Assembly: GCF_030123405.1 (NCBI RefSeq)
Contig: NZ_CP126110.1
Coordinates: forward strand, 1,922,001-1,986,000
Direction of reading: 5' to 3'
Length of the DNA stretch: 64,000 bases
Origin: Neobacillus sp. WH10
GTDB taxonomy: Bacteria; Bacillota; Bacilli; Bacillales; Cytobacillaceae
Made by a program: the position numbers and the translations under genes. Shown here in pieces: positions 61,077-64,000 of the stretch. Under the pieces are notes generated by a model that was not told the origin of the DNA, made no database searches, and worked only from the letters and a program-made list of their open reading frames with translations. Each line of letters begins with the position of its first letter. Positions within the stretch are counted from its first letter, which is position 1.

Positions 61077-63155
61077 ATGGCAGAATTTCTTGTAATCGTT
61101 GAATCCCCAGCAAAAGCGAAAACAATAGAACGATACTTAGGAAATAAATATAAAGTAAAAGCTTCGATGGGGCATGTTCGTGATTTGCCACGGAGTCAGA
61201 TGGGTGTATATAAAGAAAATAACTTTGAGCCAAAATATATTACAATCCGCGGGAAAGGCCCTGTTTTAAAGGAATTAAAAACAGCGGCCAAAAAGGCAAA
61301 AAAAGTTTATCTCGCGGCCGACCCGGATCGTGAAGGGGAAGCAATTGCCTGGCATTTAGCGCACAGTTTAGATGTTGACATTAACTCAGATTGCCGTGTT
61401 GTTTTTAATGAAATCACAAAGGATGCTATAAAAGAATCATTCAAGCATCCTCGTCCAATTAATATGGATCTTGTTGATGCTCAGCAGGCACGCAGGATTT
61501 TAGACCGGCTCGTAGGCTATAATATTAGCCCGATTCTTTGGAAGAAGGTGAAAAAAGGCTTAAGCGCAGGACGTGTTCAATCCGTTGCAGTTCGATTGAT
61601 TATTGATAGGGAAAAAGAGATAAAAGCGTTTACACCTGAAGAATATTGGACAATTGAAGGTGAATTTATAAAGGGAAAAGATCAATTCAATGCCAATTTC
61701 CATTCTTTGGTTGGCAATGATAAAAACGAGCTTAAGTCAGAACAAGACGTTCAGGCTATTTTAGGGCAACTGACAGAAGATAAGTTCAAAGTGATTTCTG
61801 TGACGAAAAAAGAGCGTCGTAGAAACCCGGCACTGCCTTTTATCACATCCTCCTTACAGCAAGAAGCAGCCAGAAAGCTGAACTTCCGGGCCAAAAAAAC
61901 GATGATGCTTGCACAGCAGTTATACGAAGGAATCGAACTTGGGAAAGAAGGAACAATTGGTCTCATTACGTATATGAGAACTGATTCCACTCGAATTTCA
62001 GAGGTTGCGCAGGCAGAGGCCGCTAACTATATAAAAGCGGAATATGGTGAGAACTTTCTAAAGAATGAACAAAGAAAAGAAAAAAAGAAAACGAATGCAC
62101 AGGATGCCCATGAAGGAATTCGTCCTACAAGTCCATTAAGAGATCCCAACAGCTTAAAAGAATTTCTATCACGTGATCAGTTCCGTTTGTACAAATTAAT
62201 TTGGGAGCGTTTTTTAGCAAGTCAAATGGCACAGGCAATTATGGATACGATGAGTGTGGATTTACAGAATGGAAATGTACTGTTCCGTGCGACCGGCTCT
62301 AAAATTAAGTTTCCAGGCTTTATGAAGCTATATGTTGAAGGGTCAGATGACCAAGAAGATGGACCTGAAAAAATGCTTCCAGATCTCAAAGAAGGAGATG
62401 AAGTGTTTAAAAAGGATATTGATCCAAAACAGCACTTTACACAGCCTCCTCCACGTTACACAGAAGCAAGACTTGTCAAAACACTGGAGGAGCTTGGAAT
62501 TGGTCGCCCTTCTACATATGCACCAACCTTGGATACAATTCAAAAACGGGGCTATGTTGCGCTTGATAATAAACGATTTATACCTACCGAGCTGGGTGAA
62601 ATTGTCCATGAGTTGATTCTTGAATTTTTCCCTGACGTTATTGACGTGGAGTTCACAGTAAAAATGGAACAGGGATTGGATAATATCGAAGACGGAAAAG
62701 TACCATGGGTTCAAATTATTGATGAATTTTACCAAGATTTCGAGACGCATGTAGAAAAGGCTGAAAAAGAAATGCAGTCAGTAGAAATCAAAGATGAGCC
62801 AGCTGGTGAGGATTGTGAAAACTGTGGAAACCCAATGGTTTTTAAAATGGGCAGATACGGAAAATTCATGGCTTGTAGTAATTTCCCAGATTGTCGGAAT
62901 ACCAAACCGATTGTAAAAGAAATCGGTGTAACTTGCCCGTCATGTAAGGAAGGGCAGATTATTGAACGAAAGAGTAAGAAAAAAAGATTGTTTTACGGCT
63001 GCACCCGATATCCTGAGTGTGAATTCATTTCTTGGGATAAACCGTTACCTAGAGCCTGCCCTAAATGTGAAGGCCTGCTAGTCGAAAAGAAATTAAAAAA
63101 AGGCGTCCAAGTTCAATGTGTTACTTGTGATTACAAGGAAGAACCGCAAAGTTAA
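61077..63155 (+). CDS. topA: DNA topoisomerase I
   Basis: A 692-residue type IA topoisomerase that relaxes negative supercoils. The TOPRIM domain starts FLVIVESPAKAKTIERYLG and has LAADPDREGEAIAWHL. The active-site Tyr is about 299 in LITYMRTDSTRIS. The C-terminal part carries three zinc fingers (CENCGNPMVFKMGRYGKFMAC, CPSCKEGQI with CTRYPEC, and CPKCEGLLV with CVTC). AAGGAGGAT precedes the ATG. It sits between dprA and trmFO, as in other bacilli. Confidence 0.97.
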   Translation: MAEFLVIVESPAKAKTIERYLGNKYKVKASMGHVRDLPRSQMGVYKENNFEPKYITIRGKGPVLKELKTAAKKAKKVYLAADPDREGEAIAWHLAHSLDVDINSDCRVVFNEITKDAIKESFKHPRPINMDLVDAQQARRILDRLVGYNISPILWKKVKKGLSAGRVQSVAVRLIIDREKEIKAFTPEEYWTIEGEFIKGKDQFNANFHSLVGNDKNELKSEQDVQAILGQLTEDKFKVISVTKKERRRNPALPFITSSLQQEAARKLNFRAKKTMMLAQQLYEGIELGKEGTIGLITYMRTDSTRISEVAQAEAANYIKAEYGENFLKNEQRKEKKKTNAQDAHEGIRPTSPLRDPNSLKEFLSRDQFRLYKLIWERFLASQMAQAIMDTMSVDLQNGNVLFRATGSKIKFPGFMKLYVEGSDDQEDGPEKMLPDLKEGDEVFKKDIDPKQHFTQPPPRYTEARLVKTLEELGIGRPSTYAPTLDTIQKRGYVALDNKRFIPTELGEIVHELILEFFPDVIDVEFTVKMEQGLDNIEDGKVPWVQIIDEFYQDFETHVEKAEKEMQSVEIKDEPAGEDCENCGNPMVFKMGRYGKFMACSNFPDCRNTKPIVKEIGVTCPSCKEGQIIERKSKKKRLFYGCTRYPECEFISWDKPLPRACPKCEGLLVEKKLKKGVQVQCVTCDYKEEPQS

Positions 63156-63185
63156 GAGTGGGAAAGTTCCACTCTTTTTATTTTT
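63154..63185 (+). terminator. Intrinsic terminator after topA
   Basis: AAGAGTGG (63154-63161), which includes the last two bases of the stop codon, pairs with CCACTCTT (63169-63176). T-rich sequence follows. Confidence 0.88.
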
Positions 63186-63337
63186 GTAAATAAATAAGTA
63201 ATTAAAACTTTTTTCTTTTTCATACGTATAGTACAATGCAAGATGGACTCAAATGTGGGAAAGCTACATTTATAATGCTTGTTTAACCAAAATGGTATTT
63301 AACTCAAGTTCCAGGTAGAATTTCAGGAGGTTCCAAA

Positions 63338-64000
63338 ATGAAAGACATAACAGTAAATGTAGTTGGTGCTGGTTTGGCAGGAAGTGAAGCAGCATGGCAG
63401 ATTGCTAAACGTGGCATAAAAGTACGACTCTATGAGATGCGGCCGGTAAAACAAACACCAGCACACCATACAGATAAATTTGCAGAATTGGTATGCAGTA
63501 ATTCATTGCGGGCCAATACGTTAACAAATGCTGTTGGGGTATTAAAAGAAGAAATGAGAAAGCTTGATTCAGTGATTATCGCTGCGGCTGATGCTTGTTC
63601 CGTTCCAGCAGGTGGAGCTTTGGCTGTTGATCGTCATGAATTTGCCGCCAAAGTAACTGAGATGGTCAAAAATCATGAAAATGTTACGGTTGTTAATGAA
63701 GAGGTCACCGAAATTCCAGATGGGCCAACCGTTATTGCTACAGGACCTCTAACCAGCCCAGATCTCTCAGCACAGCTTAAAAACTTAACCGGTGAAGATT
63801 ATCTATATTTTTATGATGCAGCAGCACCAATTCTAGAAAAAGAAAGCATCAACATGGAAAAAGTATATTTGAAGTCACGCTATGATAAAGGAGAAGCTGC
63901 TTATTTAAATTGCCCGATGACAGAGGAAGAGTTTAATCGTTTTTATGAAGCACTCATTTCTGCTGAGACGGTACCATTGAAGGAATTTGAAAAAGAGGTC
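63338..64000 (+). CDS. trmFO: Folate-dependent tRNA m5U54 methyltransferase TrmFO (3' end outside window)
   Basis: The frame from ATG 63338 runs open for 221 codons to the window edge. It starts KDITVNVVGAGLAGSEAAWQ, the FAD-binding GxGxxG motif, and has KFAELVCSNSLRANTLTNAV, with one of the functional cysteines, and CSVPAGGALAVDRHEFA. The enzyme makes ribothymidine at tRNA position 54 using methylene-tetrahydrofolate and FADH2. CAGGAGG precedes the start. About half of the usual 430 or so residues are visible. Confidence 0.96.
   Translation, partial: MKDITVNVVGAGLAGSEAAWQIAKRGIKVRLYEMRPVKQTPAHHTDKFAELVCSNSLRANTLTNAVGVLKEEMRKLDSVIIAAADACSVPAGGALAVDRHEFAAKVTEMVKNHENVTVVNEEVTEIPDGPTVIATGPLTSPDLSAQLKNLTGEDYLYFYDAAAPILEKESINMEKVYLKSRYDKGEAAYLNCPMTEEEFNRFYEALISAETVPLKEFEKEV

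Noticed and set aside
1..64000. tRNA, rRNA, T-box or known riboswitch
   Set aside because: I looked for CCA-type tRNA ends, rRNA cores and the T-box GGGTGG-type motif before the likely genes and saw none. A covariance-model scan would be the decisive test.

Overview
The window is 64 kb of low-GC Firmicute chromosome. Gene order and protein sequences point to a spore-forming Bacillaceae species outside the B. subtilis group, probably Bacillus or Neobacillus-like. The evidence is spoVM, remA, prpC-prkC, fapR-plsX-fabD-fabG-acpP, AGGAGG-type ribosome binding sites and frequent TTG/GTG starts. Apart from one island and one extra operon, the order follows the B. subtilis yloA-to-gid region as I remember it. 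I see no rRNA, tRNA, CRISPR array, prophage or transposase.

Layout: rqcH (partial) runs leftward from about 1.5 kb. From 1.9 to 19.6 kb, all on the plus strand, lie the Ca2+ P-type ATPase yloB, yloC-remA-gmk-rpoZ (RNA and nucleotide functions), coaBC-priA, def-fmt-rsmB-rlmN-prpC-prkC-rsgA-rpe (formyl-Met start and processing, rRNA modification, Ser/Thr phospho-signalling, 30S maturation) and thiN. A hairpin-rich repeat, the tiny spoVM gene and leftward rpmB follow. From 20.6 to 36 kb lie yloU-fakA, a serine dehydratase pair (sdaAB-sdaAA), recG, the FapR-controlled lipid genes (fapR-plsX-fabD-fabG), a second copy of the repeat, acpP, rnc, smc and ftsY.

The unusual part is 36.07-48.26 kb. A tightly coupled eight-gene operon sits between ftsY and ylxM-ffh, where B. 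subtilis has none as far as I recall. It encodes a secreted or membrane-anchored protein with a predicted amidotransferase-like fold, an ABC ATPase and ABC-2 permease, a membrane coiled-coil protein with a Gly/Ser/Asn-rich linker, a MoxR AAA+ ATPase, a DUF58 protein, a BatA-type membrane protein, and a large membrane protein with two intact MIDAS vWA domains around an amidotransferase-like segment. The layout suggests one envelope-located machine combining an ABC transporter with a MoxR/vWA module. Its function is unknown to me and it is the best candidate for an undescribed system.

From 48.3 to 64 kb the conserved order resumes: ylxM-ffh (SRP), rpsP-khpA-ylqD-rimM-trmD, rplS with its own promoter and leader, a type I signal peptidase, rbgA, a second diverged serine dehydratase operon, rnhB, sucCD behind a structured leader, dprA, topA and trmFO (cut by the right edge). 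Terminators, several promoters, a FapR operator and several inverted repeats of unknown role are listed. All identifications rest on reading the sequence and remembered family knowledge; no database search was run.
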